A stretch of 64,000 bases of DNA, from assembly GCF_003945595.2 (NCBI RefSeq), contig NW_024104347.1, forward strand, positions 1-64,000. The letters run 5' to 3'. The notes beneath the pieces are model-generated. The model made no database searches and was not told the origin of the DNA. It was given only the letters and a program-made list of their open reading frames with translations. The stretch comes from Pipra filicauda. Its lineage: Eukaryota; Chordata; Aves; Passeriformes; Pipridae. A program made the position numbers and the translations under genes. Each line of letters begins with the position of its first letter. Within the stretch, counting starts at the first letter, position 1. Shown here piece by piece: positions 11,601-22,876 of this stretch.

Positions 11601-13298
11601 AATGAGGTTCATCCAAGAGCACTAAGTATGGTAGATCAATCTGTCTGTCCACCCCACCACCTCCCACACTCCAATCCCAGGAAGGAAAAAGCTTATAGGC
11701 TCTCATAGTTTTGTTTTCTGAAGTGATCTTTGGGATAATTTTTTTGTGCATTTGTGCCTCCTTTTTAGCATCTTTCTCGACTTTTCCAGTACCAAGTTGT
11801 AACGCAGAAACATCTCTATCAGCTGTCAGCATTCTTCAGTTTGTCTTCTCAGATGTTTCTGGCAGTGGTTTGAGATGGGCACTGAGCCGTGGGCATTGTC
11901 ATCTTACCCCAGTGCACAGCTGGGATATCTGCATCCACATCTGTGGAACTAGGAAAGCACAAATTGTGGATATGAAATTAGGGTCCAGAGTTTTTTTTCT
12001 CACTCATTCAGGTTGGAAATACAATATAACTGAAATAATTTTCTGTTCACATGAAGACAGGATTCTTTGACAAGCATTTTGAGTCATTGCTTGTGTTTCT
12101 TTGAAAATTCAACTCTAGGCAAAAATCTGAAGTATTCCGAGTTGAGCAGTATCCCTTCAGTCAGCCAGGCAAAGGAAAGCTGCTGTAGTCAGGGAGTGTC
12201 TGGGTAGTTTCTCAACTTACCTTCTGCCATCAGGCTTGCAGGCTACTCCTCGGTCTTATTCCTTGGGATTTCTCAAATGCAGATTAGAATGAGCATTGCA
12301 CTTTTGAGACTCTGACATATATCAGCATGAGGCTGTGTCTTCCTGGGTTCCCCACAAAAGTGTCCTTGACTTTTACAGAAAATCTGTAAAAAGACAATGT
12401 CAAGTCAAGTTAAAGCAAATTTGTATTTCTTGCAGGGGAAAAAAAAAAGAAGCTTACAAAGTCGCAGATTCCTAAAAACCTCTAAGATAAGAACCGCTTG
12501 TCTTTGAGTTTGTCTCTATCTGTGAATAGCAAGCAAAAGGCATCAATATAAATTAGATTGTATTTAAAAACAAGCATCAAACATGTACTGGTTGGTTTTA
12601 TTGTCATGAAGAGAATGGCCATGACTAAATAGCCAGTGAAAAAGGCTTTAGACAGCATTTCTTTCAGGAGTTCAGAGTACAGTCAGCTTTGCTATTCAGT
12701 ATTTGTATTTTACTTCCTCTCATTTTTCCCTCTCCCTCTTGTACTTCAGTGATGGATGTCCATTCCTCCCATTCTTTTCTATTTTTCTGTTTTCTAGGAG
12801 AAAAAGATGTAATCATCCTCGGAGATTTTAACCAGGCCCCAGACAGCAGTGACCATGACATCCTGAGGAAGGAGAAGTTCCATCACCTGGTCCCTTCCAG
12901 CACCTTCACTAACATCAGCACAAAGAACCCACAAGGGTCCAAGTCGCTGGACAACATCTGGATCAGTCGGAGCTTGAAAAAGGTTTTCACAGGTATAGTT
13001 GCTTTTTAGTGAGGTTGTGTAACCTTTAGTTAGGTTAGCAGTTTGTGTCAAATTTGGGCAGTATTACTCACCTTTTTCTCTGATTCTTTTTGATGCAGGT
13101 CACTGGGCTGTTGTGAGAGAAGGGCTTACAAACCCATGGATCCCCGATAACTGGTCCTGGGGCGGGGTGGCTTCAGACCACTGCCCAGTGCTCGCTGAAT
13201 TTTACCTGGAAAAGGACTGGAACAGGAAGGAGGTGACACGGAATGGGAATGGGGTGACGGTTGAACGGAACGACTCCCACACTAAGCACGAACGATGA
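1668..13298 (+). CDS. EEPD1: EEPD1, C-terminal part (five exons, 3' end of gene)
   Basis: Endonuclease/exonuclease/phosphatase family domain-containing protein 1. Known for the family: a structure-specific nuclease that acts at stalled replication forks and promotes homologous recombination; a membrane-associated role in cholesterol efflux has also been reported. Coding exons are 1668-1778, 5076-5210, 6480-6612, 12798-12992 and 13099-13298. They join in frame through canonical GT-AG sites (phases 0, 0, 1, 1) and give 257 residues plus a TGA stop. Visible EEP-fold motifs are ILGDFN in the fourth exon (catalytic Asp/Asn), SLDNIWIS after it, and ASDHCPV in the last exon (catalytic His). The N-terminal helix-hairpin-helix region and the start codon lie upstream of the window, so the gene is truncated by the window edge and not broken. 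I see no stop or frameshift. It is convergent with MATCAP2. Identity rests on my recognition of the conserved C-terminus ([20 protein letters not shown]), which reads very much as I remember the human protein. Confidence 0.94.
1779..5075 (+). other. EEPD1: EEPD1 intron
   Basis: A 3.3 kb intron between two phase-0 exons. It contains a (TTTA)n simple repeat at about 3058-3080. No other feature was recognised. Confidence 0.8.
5076..5210 (+). CDS. EEPD1: EEPD1 coding exon ([17 protein letters not shown] segment)
   Basis: This is a 135-nt, 45-codon exon, phase 0 at both ends, with acceptor tttaatttcag and donor aag|gtaact. It encodes [17 protein letters not shown] followed by a Ser/Gln/Asn/Gly-rich loop ([12 protein letters not shown]) that is probably a surface insertion of the EEP fold, then PYLAHFK. 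Confidence 0.93.
5211..6479 (+). other. EEPD1: EEPD1 intron with (TG)n microsatellite
   Basis: A 1.27 kb intron. It holds a TG dinucleotide microsatellite at 5646-5676 and an AT-rich stretch at about 5925-5970. No exon or transposon was recognised. Confidence 0.8.
5646..5676. repeat. (TG)15 microsatellite
   Basis: Fifteen uninterrupted TG units are flanked by TATA-type dinucleotides on both sides. It lies about 435 bp downstream of an EEPD1 donor site. Confidence 0.95.
6480..6612 (+). CDS. EEPD1: EEPD1 coding exon ([14 protein letters not shown] segment)
   Basis: This is a 133-nt exon of 44 codons plus one base, with acceptor ctcccccag and donor ag|gtaggg. [14 protein letters not shown] is a central beta-strand of the EEP fold, in which the NLHL turn is typical. 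The exon ends in phase 1 and the split Gly codon is completed by the next exon. Confidence 0.93.
8262..9150 (+). mobile_element. CR1 LINE 3' fragment (sense, decayed, interrupted)
   Basis: This is the 3' end of a chicken-repeat-1 non-LTR retrotransposon in + orientation. The frame at 8340-8490 reads [14 protein letters not shown] and [11 protein letters not shown], typical of the C-terminal part of CR1 ORF2, which encodes the endonuclease/reverse transcriptase. Frameshifts and stops follow. After about 8880 the familiar CR1 tail resumes (gcccagagaagctgtggatg, then gatgatctttaaggtc) and ends in a single ATTCTGTG-like octamer near 9142-9150. It is 5'-truncated, as almost all CR1 copies are. The element is split by a segment at about 8722-8877 that does not match the CR1 pattern. 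The coding potential is dead. Confidence 0.88.
8722..8877. other. Unidentified ~155-bp segment interrupting CR1
   Basis: The CR1 reading breaks at about 8721 and resumes at about 8880 (tgtagggataggacaagg). The segment between them is not CR1-like. It contains an inverted repeat, CCTTCCTGG at 8827-8835 and CCAGGAAGG at 8850-8858. I could not place it in a transposon family, and no clear target-site duplication is visible. Confidence 0.5.
12798..12992 (+). CDS. EEPD1: EEPD1 coding exon with GDFN catalytic motif
   Basis: This is a 195-nt exon of 64 codons with a split Gly codon at each end. The acceptor is ttttctag and the donor ag|gtatag. It encodes [20 protein letters not shown], then [29 protein letters not shown] and SLKKVFT. 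The Asp and Asn of GDFN are the classic catalytic and metal-site residues of EEP nucleases, so catalytic competence is expected. Confidence 0.95.
13099..13298 (+). CDS. EEPD1: EEPD1 terminal coding exon with SDH motif and stop
   Basis: This exon is 200 nt long including TGA. It encodes [20 protein letters not shown], then [14 protein letters not shown], a charged tail and ends KHER. The SDH motif supplies the general-base histidine of the EEP fold. The intron before it is only 106 nt (12993-13098). The stop is at 13296-13298. Confidence 0.95.
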
Positions 13299-13597
13299 CG
13301 TGAACTTGAGGGTGCTTCTTCTGCTACCCAGGGAGCAGTCAAAAGCTCTGGTCATTCGCGGCTCTGTGGCAGAGCAGGACTGGCTTTCCCTCTCCCTCCT
13401 TCCTGCGTTCCTCCCTGCGCTTAGAAAGCATCAGCACTTGTTTTTGGTGGGCCTGGCTCTGTGCCCCTCCTGGACAATTGTGGACAGTGTCTCATGGCAG
13501 CAATCTGCAACTTTTTCTGGGGACACAGTGGACATTTCCACATCTGGAGATTTGGATGAGAATTGTACAGAAAATAAAGTGTACTTTTAATACTGTA
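13299..13597 (+). other. EEPD1: EEPD1 3' UTR (proximal poly(A) form)
   Basis: The stretch runs from the TGA to the expected cleavage site about 15-25 nt after AATAAA at 13573-13578. A GT-rich tract at about 13630-13670 fits a downstream element. Further AATAAA hexamers near 14399 and 14718 could give longer 3' UTRs. Confidence 0.65.
13573..13578 (+). terminator. EEPD1: Poly(A) signal AATAAA of EEPD1
   Basis: A canonical hexamer lies 275 nt after the EEPD1 stop codon. It is followed about 55-90 nt later by a GTG-rich tract that could bind CstF. Confidence 0.7.
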
Positions 13598-16500
13598 GAG
13601 GATCTGTGCTAAAATACAGCTGAGCAGGGCTTGGCTGTGAGGGTGAGGCAGGTGTGATGGTTATTTTCCTTTGCCTCTTTGTAAATTGAGGTAATTAAGA
13701 GAAGCCTCAAAAAGAGAGACACAGTGGAAATTCTTGGCAGCTTGCAAATGCCTTGCAAAAGCTGCCAGAGCTGGTCCCTGTGTGACCTGAAGTGAGACCT
13801 GAGTGGTCCCTCCGGCTCAACCTGGAGAGACACCGCTCCTCCACGTAAGCACCTCTCATCCTTCCCCTTCTCCCTCCTTATACTCCTGGTGGGGTCATTT
13901 TGCCCCAGAATGGCTTCCTGGAGCTTGGCTTTGGCTTTTTGTTTGGTGCAGTGTTCAGTGTTGGGTTTTCTTCCTCCACACTAGCCTTCAGCAGGTGGGA
14001 AACCACCAACTGGTCCCTCTGCATAGCCAGAGGTCACTTCTCCAGTGCCCTCTTCCTTGTTCCTTCTTAGGGTTCTTGCAGGAACAGCCCTTGTCCTCTG
14101 GCCCTGCAAGTGGCATCAGATAGGAGATGTAACCATGGGTCTTTGTCCAGGAGTTGGCATTCTGAGCAGGGCTCTGGGTTTTCAGTTTCTCCCTTTCCTT
14201 GCCGCATAAGCCCGGTCCAGTCACCGTGACATGGAGTCTAAATACAGTGTATGGTCATCATGCATATGGCAGGGATGGGATCTGCTTCCAAGGAGGTTCA
14301 GTCCTGGGTTGAGGACACTTCAGTCAGGACCCTGCCACAACAGCACTGGGAACGGAGCATTAAATATACCACCTACATAAATTTTTTCAGTAACAATTAA
14401 TAAACAATTCTAGTGACCCAGAAGGGAAACATACCCGGACTGGAAAAAGCAATTCAGCATCTGCAAGAGAAATGGGTTGAGTGTGAAAGGCGCTGAGCTG
14501 CCCACTAACTTTCTGCTGTGGGCTGCAGATGACCACACATTTTGCTGCTGAGCAGCAAGGAAAGTTCTCTGGCGTGACTCATTGATTTATAAAGGGAAAA
14601 CTACTCCTGACAGCGATGCCTGAACGAAGGAGATGTTGTAACTGAGGGGTATAGAGTAAACAGTATCATAATCTTGCAGCATTTGAGTTATCATCTTGTT
14701 TCTAACAACTCAATAGCCATAATAAACAACTTATTTCTCAACAACTAAATACATTCCCATACAAACACATACATTTGAAAGGCTTTTCTGTCTCCATGCA
14801 AAACTAAACCCAGAACGGGGTGGAATAGTCTCAAGGTGACTCTCAGACTGAGGGAGTTTTCATGGACATTTCAAGAGGTTAAGTGAATGACTAAAAGCTC
14901 AGAGCATCAGACCAAAACTATATCTTTAGTTGCTTGACATTCCCTGTTGAAAATGGGTGGTGCAGGCATTTGTCTCTGATCATTAAAGAAGCCAGTGGGA
15001 GATCTTGGCTCTAGCTTTTGTTCTGGATTCTTGCTGCTGCTTTGTCCTTTTCAATCAGGCACAATTTTGCTGCCCTTAAATTGAGCAGCACCAGATTGCC
15101 CAAGAAACTCTCACTGGATGGATATTGGAGTTCCCAAGAACATCTGTCATGTTATAGTTGTTCAGAAACTGAAGTGGTGGCTGTCTTTCTCCTGCAACTG
15201 CAGGCACAAACCCAAATAACAATTTTATTTCAAGACGTTTCTAATAGAAGCTAAGCTGGCCTAGATTTCTGTGGCTTTGTTGCCCAGGCAGTGCCAAGGC
15301 AGGCATCAACAAAGGAGGTGGCACAGAACCAGTGAGCCTTTCCTGCAAAAGGCCAGATACAGGCTCTATACCTTACACGTTTTGGGGTTCCCTCAGGTAC
15401 CAAAATTTTGTGAGGCTGGGTCCTGTTTCATAAGTAATGTCACTAATGGCTGCAGTCTGATTTGGTCCAGGTTTAACTTTTCTTAAGGCAATTTATCTCA
15501 CCTGCGCACAGTGAAGTTCGGTGGAGCTCTTCTTTGCCCATTGCACGTGAAGCCTGGCCACTTCCTTACAAGGAAGCGCTGCCTCTTATCTCCTCCTGTC
15601 ACATGCCAGCCTAAGACCTCCCCTGGCCAGGTGACACGGTGACAGCTGACGCACAGCACATGGTCCCTGTGGAGGCTGTGGTTGGTGAGACCTTGCAGCC
15701 GTGGCTTCTGCAGGGGAACTCTCTCCTCCTCCTGGCTGCAGAGGTGCCTCCTAGAAGGGCACAGGTGAGTTTCTGCCTTTTAGCATCTTCTGGAATAAAA
15801 GGTTAAAGCAGTACCTGGCTCACCAGGGCTGAGGGGGGCATGTCTAGTTCTTTGGCCTCTTTGCTGCTCACAATGAAGGCTATTAAAATATTCTCAGTTA
15901 AATTACTCTCCTGTTTGCTTTGACCTCTTTGCTTCATGGCAAAGCCTCTGGTTTGTCCTGGGGGCTTTTTAGAACTTATTTGGCAAATGTCCATTTGGTC
16001 ACTTGGCTTTGCAGTGTTGTTGCACTGCAGTGTTGCAAGCCATCTAAAAAAACGGAGGTATAATACAGGAGGAACAATTTGGAGAGCTGCTAAAAACCTC
16101 TGAGGAACAAAGACAACTAAATAAATGTCCTGGAGATGAACTTTCAAGAACCATGTTGTGGCAGCAGTGAATGGAAGCTTGATCGTACAAGGTAACCAGC
16201 CTTGGTCTTGGCACTCTTGAGCCTTCATGAGAGTCAGTACTCAGTGTTTCTAGAAAATGACAGAAATGGGTCAGCCCAGGGGATTTCATGGTTTTCCTAG
16301 ATATCTAAATGCTGCCTTCTGAGATTGAGTTGATTTTTGATTTTAAAACTGCTGTGTCGAAGGAGCATGCTGGCCACGAATGTGATGGGAAGCAAAGCTC
16401 CCAGGACAGCAGCTGCTGTTCCCTGGGAGCACTTAGGGTCATAAATTCAAACACTCAGAAATTAGGAGAAAATTTCCCATATTTAGCTTATGAGCATTTT

Positions 16501-19500
16501 GATAGCTGCAGGAAGCAAGGCAAAACCATGAAGGCATTTCCTGGCCTCTGACTTACCTTTCGGATTTCACAGTTTCATACAGAGTTTCGAGATGGGAAAA
16601 GCTTTGTAGGAAGGAGGCTTACATTCATTTGTGTTTCCAAAGGAAAACACAAAGTTCTTCCCCATGTGAGGAGTTACACTGACTGTGAATAAGGGCTCTC
16701 GTGGGAAACACAGCCTGCAACAGCTTTTTTTATCCCCGGAAGAGATGGAGCAGTGAGTCCGTGTGAACTTGCTGCTCTCAGGGTGACTTGAGAGTCTTGC
16801 CAGTGGGCTGCACAGCTCTCACTGTCACCAATCAGCAGTTCGGTGTCGCATGTTCTGCAGAGCAGGACACAACCACAATTGCAGATGGAGCCCTCATCTG
16901 CTTACTGTTTTTTTAGGTTTTTAAGCCATAAGTAACTTCTACCTCCATTATCTGGAAGTAAGAAAGCTCCAGTGTAAAATCAAAGTAGCTAAAGGACTTA
17001 CTCTGGACTTACTAAGTGTGTTCACTTAGGAAATATTGTGGGTAGATGACCCTTTGATGACCTGTCTTTCTGGCCATCTCATAACCCTGTGTGATATGTT
17101 CCCAGACTGAGGGATGTCCAAGTGTTATCTCTTTATCAGCTGTGTGAAAGGCTTCTTTTAAAAAGAAAAAGAAATGGAATGTGCACAAACTTGAATTGCA
17201 GTGTTGCTCAAACTTTGTGTGAAGACGCAAGGAGCACCAGCACCAGGCTCTCAGAGCACTTTCCCACTGGTTTTTAGGGAATGGCCTTCAGGAAAGCTCT
17301 TCCCTTCTCCAGACCATTGCTTGAGACCTCCTTAATCGCTTGGCACAGTGGTAGATGAGAGGGACTGCCTTACAGCTAGATGGTTACTTTACCTCCTCCT
17401 GTTCCTATTGCTTGAAGTTAGCCTGCTCCCACAAAGATCACTCACATGTGTGCCTGGCTGGGCACCTCAGTTCTCTTGCATAGTCTTATTTGGGGGCACC
17501 TTAACCTGATTCCCTCAACTGTAGGACTATTACTCCTGTTCCTAGCAATTTTGTGGTCCTGTCACTCCTCCTCTTTGCACATGAGGCTTTCCCAGCTGCT
17601 TTAAAGGGACCTCTTACCCTGTCCTCATCCACCCAAGTGCTCCCTTGGGTCAAGAAGGAGGGAGATGCATTTTTGCTAGGTTTCCTCCCTGCCTTCTGAC
17701 CTGTGCCTGGGGGGATGTATGGAGGCATATGTGGAGACCCAAAGGGTGGCAATACTGGTCAGCTGATACACACAGTGCTTTTCCCTGTCTGTCACCTCTG
17801 GGGTAGGGAGAGTTGTACCCCTGCTTGTAGCAGCATGCTTTGCTTTATGCTCAGAAATCAGCCTGTCCCAGCAGGCTGGGGACCCGCAGTAGCTCCTTTC
17901 TCTCTGCAGCAGGAAGGTAGTGATGTAACTGTCAGGGCTCCAGACTGGAAATGTGCAAGCAGAGCTACACTTAACCACCTTTTTCGCTTCAAAACAGAAG
18001 GAAAAGGTTTTTTTTTTGGTCTTGCTACAGCTGAGGACCTGTGCAGGAGCCTCAAAGAATCAGGGCGAGTAGAGGAGATATGTGAGAGATTGCAAATGGG
18101 GAGTAAGGGGATAGCAGGAGCATGGCAACAAACAGGCAAGAATGGCATGGGGGTTCCCTGAAGTGATTCATGTCTAGGACATAGCTGCAACATGGAGGGT
18201 CCTAAGGAGAAGGGTGGAGAAATGTCTGACCAAGGATGCTGAGAGCTGGAAGAGTCTGGGACTGAGAGGCTGGGAAAGACAGAGGGATGGAGATGAGGGA
18301 GCAGATGGCGGAGCGAATCAACAGCTGGAGGCTTCTCCACATGGTCCTATGTGCTTGGTGATAAATCTTGCCCTAACCTGGAAAAGCTTCTTTGCTGAAA
18401 TCTGGAAAGGAAAATCAGAATTACAGAGGACCTCAGCTTTACAATAGTGCCAGGAGAGGAAGGGGAAGAGGTAGACTCACAGATCACCTGTGGATTTTTT
18501 GGTGGATGGGAGTAAATTGACTTACTTTCTAGGCTCAGAGCTGCATGATTTGGTAGTGAATGTATTCCTTCAGGATATACAAGAAGGAAGGTGAAGGGCT
18601 AAGATTAAAAAAACACAGCCTGAAGGATGAGTGCTAGAGTCCAGGACAAAAGTCAAATAGGAGAAATAAGCCAGTAAGCTGGAGGAAACAGCCTGACAAG
18701 TCTCTTGTTTGGGATGCGGCACAGGATTGAAATCAGGCCCTGATGTGTATACGTAAGACCTTCCAAGCACCATTTTCTGGGCATTGCTGGGTCAGGACCT
18801 GGACATGAGCCCAGCTCTGCTGTATCAGAGTAGCTGTGCAGGGTGTTGGTGTTGGCATGTGCCCTCTGCTTTTTCTCCAAAGCCCCCCAGCATCACATGG
18901 GCCAGTGGAGAAGGTCCCCGCGGGGAGGTGTCTGCCCGGCAGCATGACCAGTGTGCTGTGGCCTGGAGCCAGCCACTCCTGTCCACTGGTTGCATTTCTC
19001 CCACCACTGAGTTTTGTTAGTAATTTTTTTCTTTTCAAAACCCTGTTTATTCAACCCAATCCTTCTCACTCATGTAAGCCCTATCTGTGTGGTCTCTATC
19101 CGTGTTCTTTCCTGCTTCACATGCTGGCCAGTGTAGTTCTAACTTCAGCCTCAATTTCTTCGTTATCCAAAGAGCTGAAATAATGCTGTACTTCACCCTG
19201 TTGGTCCTTAGAAACCTCAGGAAAAGACGCTTAAAATGTCTAAGAGGCACTATATGATTTGGGAAGATACAAAATATTTCAGCAGCACCATAAGAAATTA
19301 ATTTAGACAATTTTAATGGGAAGGTTATGGCTATGCCTTGAAAGATAATTCTGATGACATCTTTTCATTATTGAATCAATGTAAATGAATGGGTTTAAAA
19401 TTCAATATCCAGATTTTCTGGATTTAATCTAATATAGACTTTCAGTTGTGAGAAGTCTGTAATTGTTCAGCAAAGCCAAAACAGATTCTCCCTTGTCTAT

Positions 19501-19711
19501 AGTAAAGATACACGATCTCATTTTAAACTGCACACTGGAAAAAAAATGGTGTTAATATATTATGAATATTATTAAGACACTTTTAAATGAACAGAAAGGC
19601 ACCTCTTCCATGCACAGCTTGGAATGTCCAACTTGCCATATAGCCGAGGCCATTGGAAGAGGGTAACACTCTCACACAACACAATATAACACATCAGTAC
19701 TCTTATCTCTC
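13598..19711. other. Intergenic region between convergent EEPD1 and MATCAP2
   Basis: About 6 kb without a recognisable exon, RNA gene or transposon. The longest open frames here (up to about 160 codons near 17.7-18.3 kb, overlapping on both strands) lie in locally GC-richer sequence. They show no family motif and no splice support. Confidence 0.6.
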
Positions 19712-22700
19712 AGTCATTCTTTCATTTTTCTTTATTTGTAAAAGTTGTATAAAATGCCTTTTAAAATTGGTATGGTGAAACTGAGAGGCTTTTCCAATGT
19801 TGACCAGGTTTCTCTACAGGAATAATGTAGGTACACAGTAAAGCAACCAAGCCAGACCTCTAGGAAAGGCTGTCGACACATCATTGACATCATGGAACTA
19901 TATAGTGACATGAGCTCTCGTGCACTGCTGTCCACACACTCTATCACAGAACTCCGGTATCACAACTTAGTAACCAGCCTCTTCACAGTGAAAAACAAAC
20001 ATTCAGAAAAATTTACAAAAGCTACACTTCAAAATTTGAAACACTTTTACAAAGGAGTAACTACAAATCTGATGCTGAAAACAGAAGCTGACAGCTTCAC
20101 CTATTGCTACATATTGATCTTGACCACTTCCAGACTTCAAACTTGCACCAGGCAAATCTATTTCTAGAAAAATGAAGAATGGAAGTTTAATGGCACCCAC
20201 TGCTTTGAAAGAAAGATGATGCCAGTCTTCAAGTAAAGCAAAAAAGGCCTTAGTAGTGTTAAAGGGCTACAGAGTGGTAAAGGAGTCAAGTGGCTGTTGG
20301 ACAAAGGGCTGTAGGAATGGCATTTTGTGGCAAAGTAGGGTGACTAGTACAGCCTCCTGGTTTTGAGAACACAGTATGCATGTGCACTTAGATTATAAGA
20401 CACCGCTACTGCAGGAGGAGGAAAAGTACTTTGCTTATGTAAAAGTCACTGGAGGAAGGCAGGGATCTTTCCTGTAAGAATAAAATAAGTTCAAAATTGT
20501 CCCTTTCATAAAGGACTGTCACTTTTGCATAACTCTGGGTCAGAAAAGTGAGCCAGATTCTTCCATGGTGTAGCTCAAATCATCTCTGCCCAGTTTACTC
20601 CAAAGACAGCTTTTGACTGCAATCTTTGGCTCAACTTCAGCCACGTGGGGCTTTCCTGCTGTTTCTGGCAAAGGAGCCAAAACCTGGAGCAGGTGGGTGT
20701 GCTAATGGGTCCTGTCAGGCTGCTGCAACACAGTTTCTACTCTGCACAGCTCTAAAACAAAGCTGGGCAGGCGAAGTCACCAGTGATCAAACTAGACAGC
20801 CTGAAGGAGAGGAAGAGAGAAAATAGGGCTTTTATTTCAGAATACAGAGGCTGAAAGGCTTTCAGCTGCTGAACAATACTGACAACACAAAATTAAGGCT
20901 GCTGCAAGCAGTTCTTGAGCCCTGACTTGAAAATAACTAAATTTAGTAAATCTATGATCACTGAATGCATTTTCTTTTTTTGCAGCAGTCAGCCAGCCAG
21001 CCACTACAAACACACCTGCAATAGTATCTGAAAGGCAGCTACCTTTACAGGATTATTCATAAACCTTCAGACCTCTTAGCCAACTGAGAGCTTTTCCTCA
21101 CAGATTTTCCTATAGATCAGAAAATGTGTTCTCAAGACTTTACTGTCATGGCTGGTAATGTCCTGGGTGTAAAATAAGGCAGGAGGGTTATTCCATTTGT
21201 TTCTTTAAAGAACAGGATACCATGGCTCAGGTCCATGCAAATGTGGCATAGAGGAAACCTTGGATCCATCTGCTCACCTTATCCCATGCCAGACCTCTTA
21301 CCAGTGAGCCAAGGCAGAAGGAAAAAAAGGGCAGAAGCCCTGTCCAAGGCTCCTAGTAGTTCCTGCCCAGCCTCTCCTCCCACAGCTGCTTCCTGGGAAT
21401 TCAGAGGAGCCCTGGTAAAATGCTGTCTACTAAAACAAAACCCTTTGTCAGAATACTTAGAGGTGCAAAACTCAATTTGCCTCGACAGTTCCATAATACT
21501 CTGGAATCAGAAAATGTAGTTTATGTAGTAAGTCCTCCTGCATCATCTAAGCTATTTATCATGTGACTACAGAAAGCCTTACAGTAAGGAGCTTTCTCTT
21601 CTTGGTCCTGGATATAGCACCGAGAGTTAACACAGAGGTAAAGTTGCTTCAGAGTGGTGCAGCACTTCTGTTGGAACACAGGAATAGGGCACTTATGAGT
21701 CTTCTTTTCCTCCCCCTGTCACATCTTGTTTCTTGAACAAGCTCTGCAAGCTCAAGCTTGCTGTAGCATGGAGGTACTGCTCAAAAATACGAATTGATCC
21801 TCTGTAGGCTCAGGTGACCCAGAGAAAAAGTAAATGTTGCCCACCGTCCTGAAACATGGCCCTGTGTTCCTGAATTTATTTAGAACACATAAGTCATGAA
21901 ATCACAGTTCTGCTTGATCCTTCTTCCAAAACACTCCCATGTTGAACTTCCTAGACACGCTATGCTTGTCCTCAGAGGAGGCAGACCCTTTCCAGAATTT
22001 AGCTTCCTGAAACATGTACTTTACAGATAAAGATATGGAACAGTGTATCTTTTTGAGGGAATAAAGGGAAATAACTTTGCTACCTGCTTACAGTCATTGA
22101 AACAGCAATACCTATCTTTTTTCTCTTTTTAAAATGCTTATTCTTTCACCAAAAAAACTCCAAAATGTTTTATAACATTACAGAGCTCTGATCCTGTGGC
22201 ACAAAGACCTGCTTCTGTGCACCGTTTTTAAACTTTCTGTTTTCATTGCAATGATGACTAAATGGGAAAGTTATGCAGACAACAATGGAGCAATAGAACT
22301 GTTGTAGGTTGTTCTATGAACTGTGAAAGCTATGACCAAAGATAAGGCAAACACAAGTGAACTAAAGGGGAATTTCTCTTCCTTCTCCTTTCTTCCACCT
22401 CTAAACCTGGGTGGGAAAAGACAGTATATTACAAGAGAGAGCACCAAACACTATACCTAGCATACAAAACAGAATAAATGATTGGACAGATCACTGCAGA
22501 GGAATTTCTAAGCCAAATTTAAAAAAAAATGCACAATCCCTTTAAAAACTAATCAGTATACAATCACGATGCAAAAGGAACATAATGGAGCTTTTCCTGA
22601 ATTCCACATATTCTGGCCACCCTTCCCTCCCACTCCTCGCAAGTCCATTTTTGCAAGGTCAGGGAAGATCGGTTCTACCTCCTCACAATGTAAGTGAAAG

Positions 22701-22714
22701 GTGGGCTACTACTG
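19712..22714 (-). other. MATCAP2: MATCAP2 3' UTR (probable extent)
   Basis: This is non-coding sequence following the MATCAP2 stop on the - strand. It contains three possible poly(A) hexamers (TTTATT on the + strand at 21875, 20831 and 19731). The most distal one has the best downstream GT-rich context, so I take it as the principal end. The extent is an inference from these signals. Confidence 0.5.
19731..19736 (-). terminator. MATCAP2: Likely distal poly(A) signal of MATCAP2
   Basis: AATAAA on the - strand. About 35-70 nt beyond it, on the same strand, lies a GTGTT/TTGTGTTGTGTG-rich tract (+ strand about 19665-19695), a good U/GU-rich downstream element. Confidence 0.55.
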
Positions 22715-22876
22715 TTAATTTATGAGATCCTGGAGCTCCTCATCAGTCAGTTCGTTGACTTCCATGATCTTTTCCAAGTGCTCCATATACCGGGCATGGT
22801 CTTGCAAAAAGTGGGGCACCCTCATGTTCTCAATCACAGCTAATCCTTTCAGGCGATCCACATCCTCGTATGAGAT
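22715..22876 (-). CDS. MATCAP2: MATCAP2 last coding exon
   Basis: 162 nt, 53 codons plus TAA (22715-22717). The acceptor is cttacag (- strand). It encodes ISYEDVDRLKGLAVIENMRV, then PHFLQDHARYMEHL and a helical acidic tail ending ELTDEELQDLIN, the characteristic C-terminus of the KIAA0895 family. Confidence 0.95.
   Translation of the reverse strand: MSYEDVDRLKGLAVIENMRVPHFLQDHARYMEHLEKIMEVNELTDEELQDLIN

Larger units (their letters stand above)
6613..12797 (+). other. EEPD1: EEPD1 intron carrying a CR1 insertion
   Basis: A 6.2 kb intron. Apart from the CR1 element at about 8262-9150, I see no exon, RNA gene or other repeat. Confidence 0.8.

Noticed and set aside
17703..18340. Overlapping 150-160-codon open frames on both strands
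   Set aside because: No family motif, no splice or promoter context, and mirror frames on both strands in GC-richer intergenic DNA. Treated as chance.
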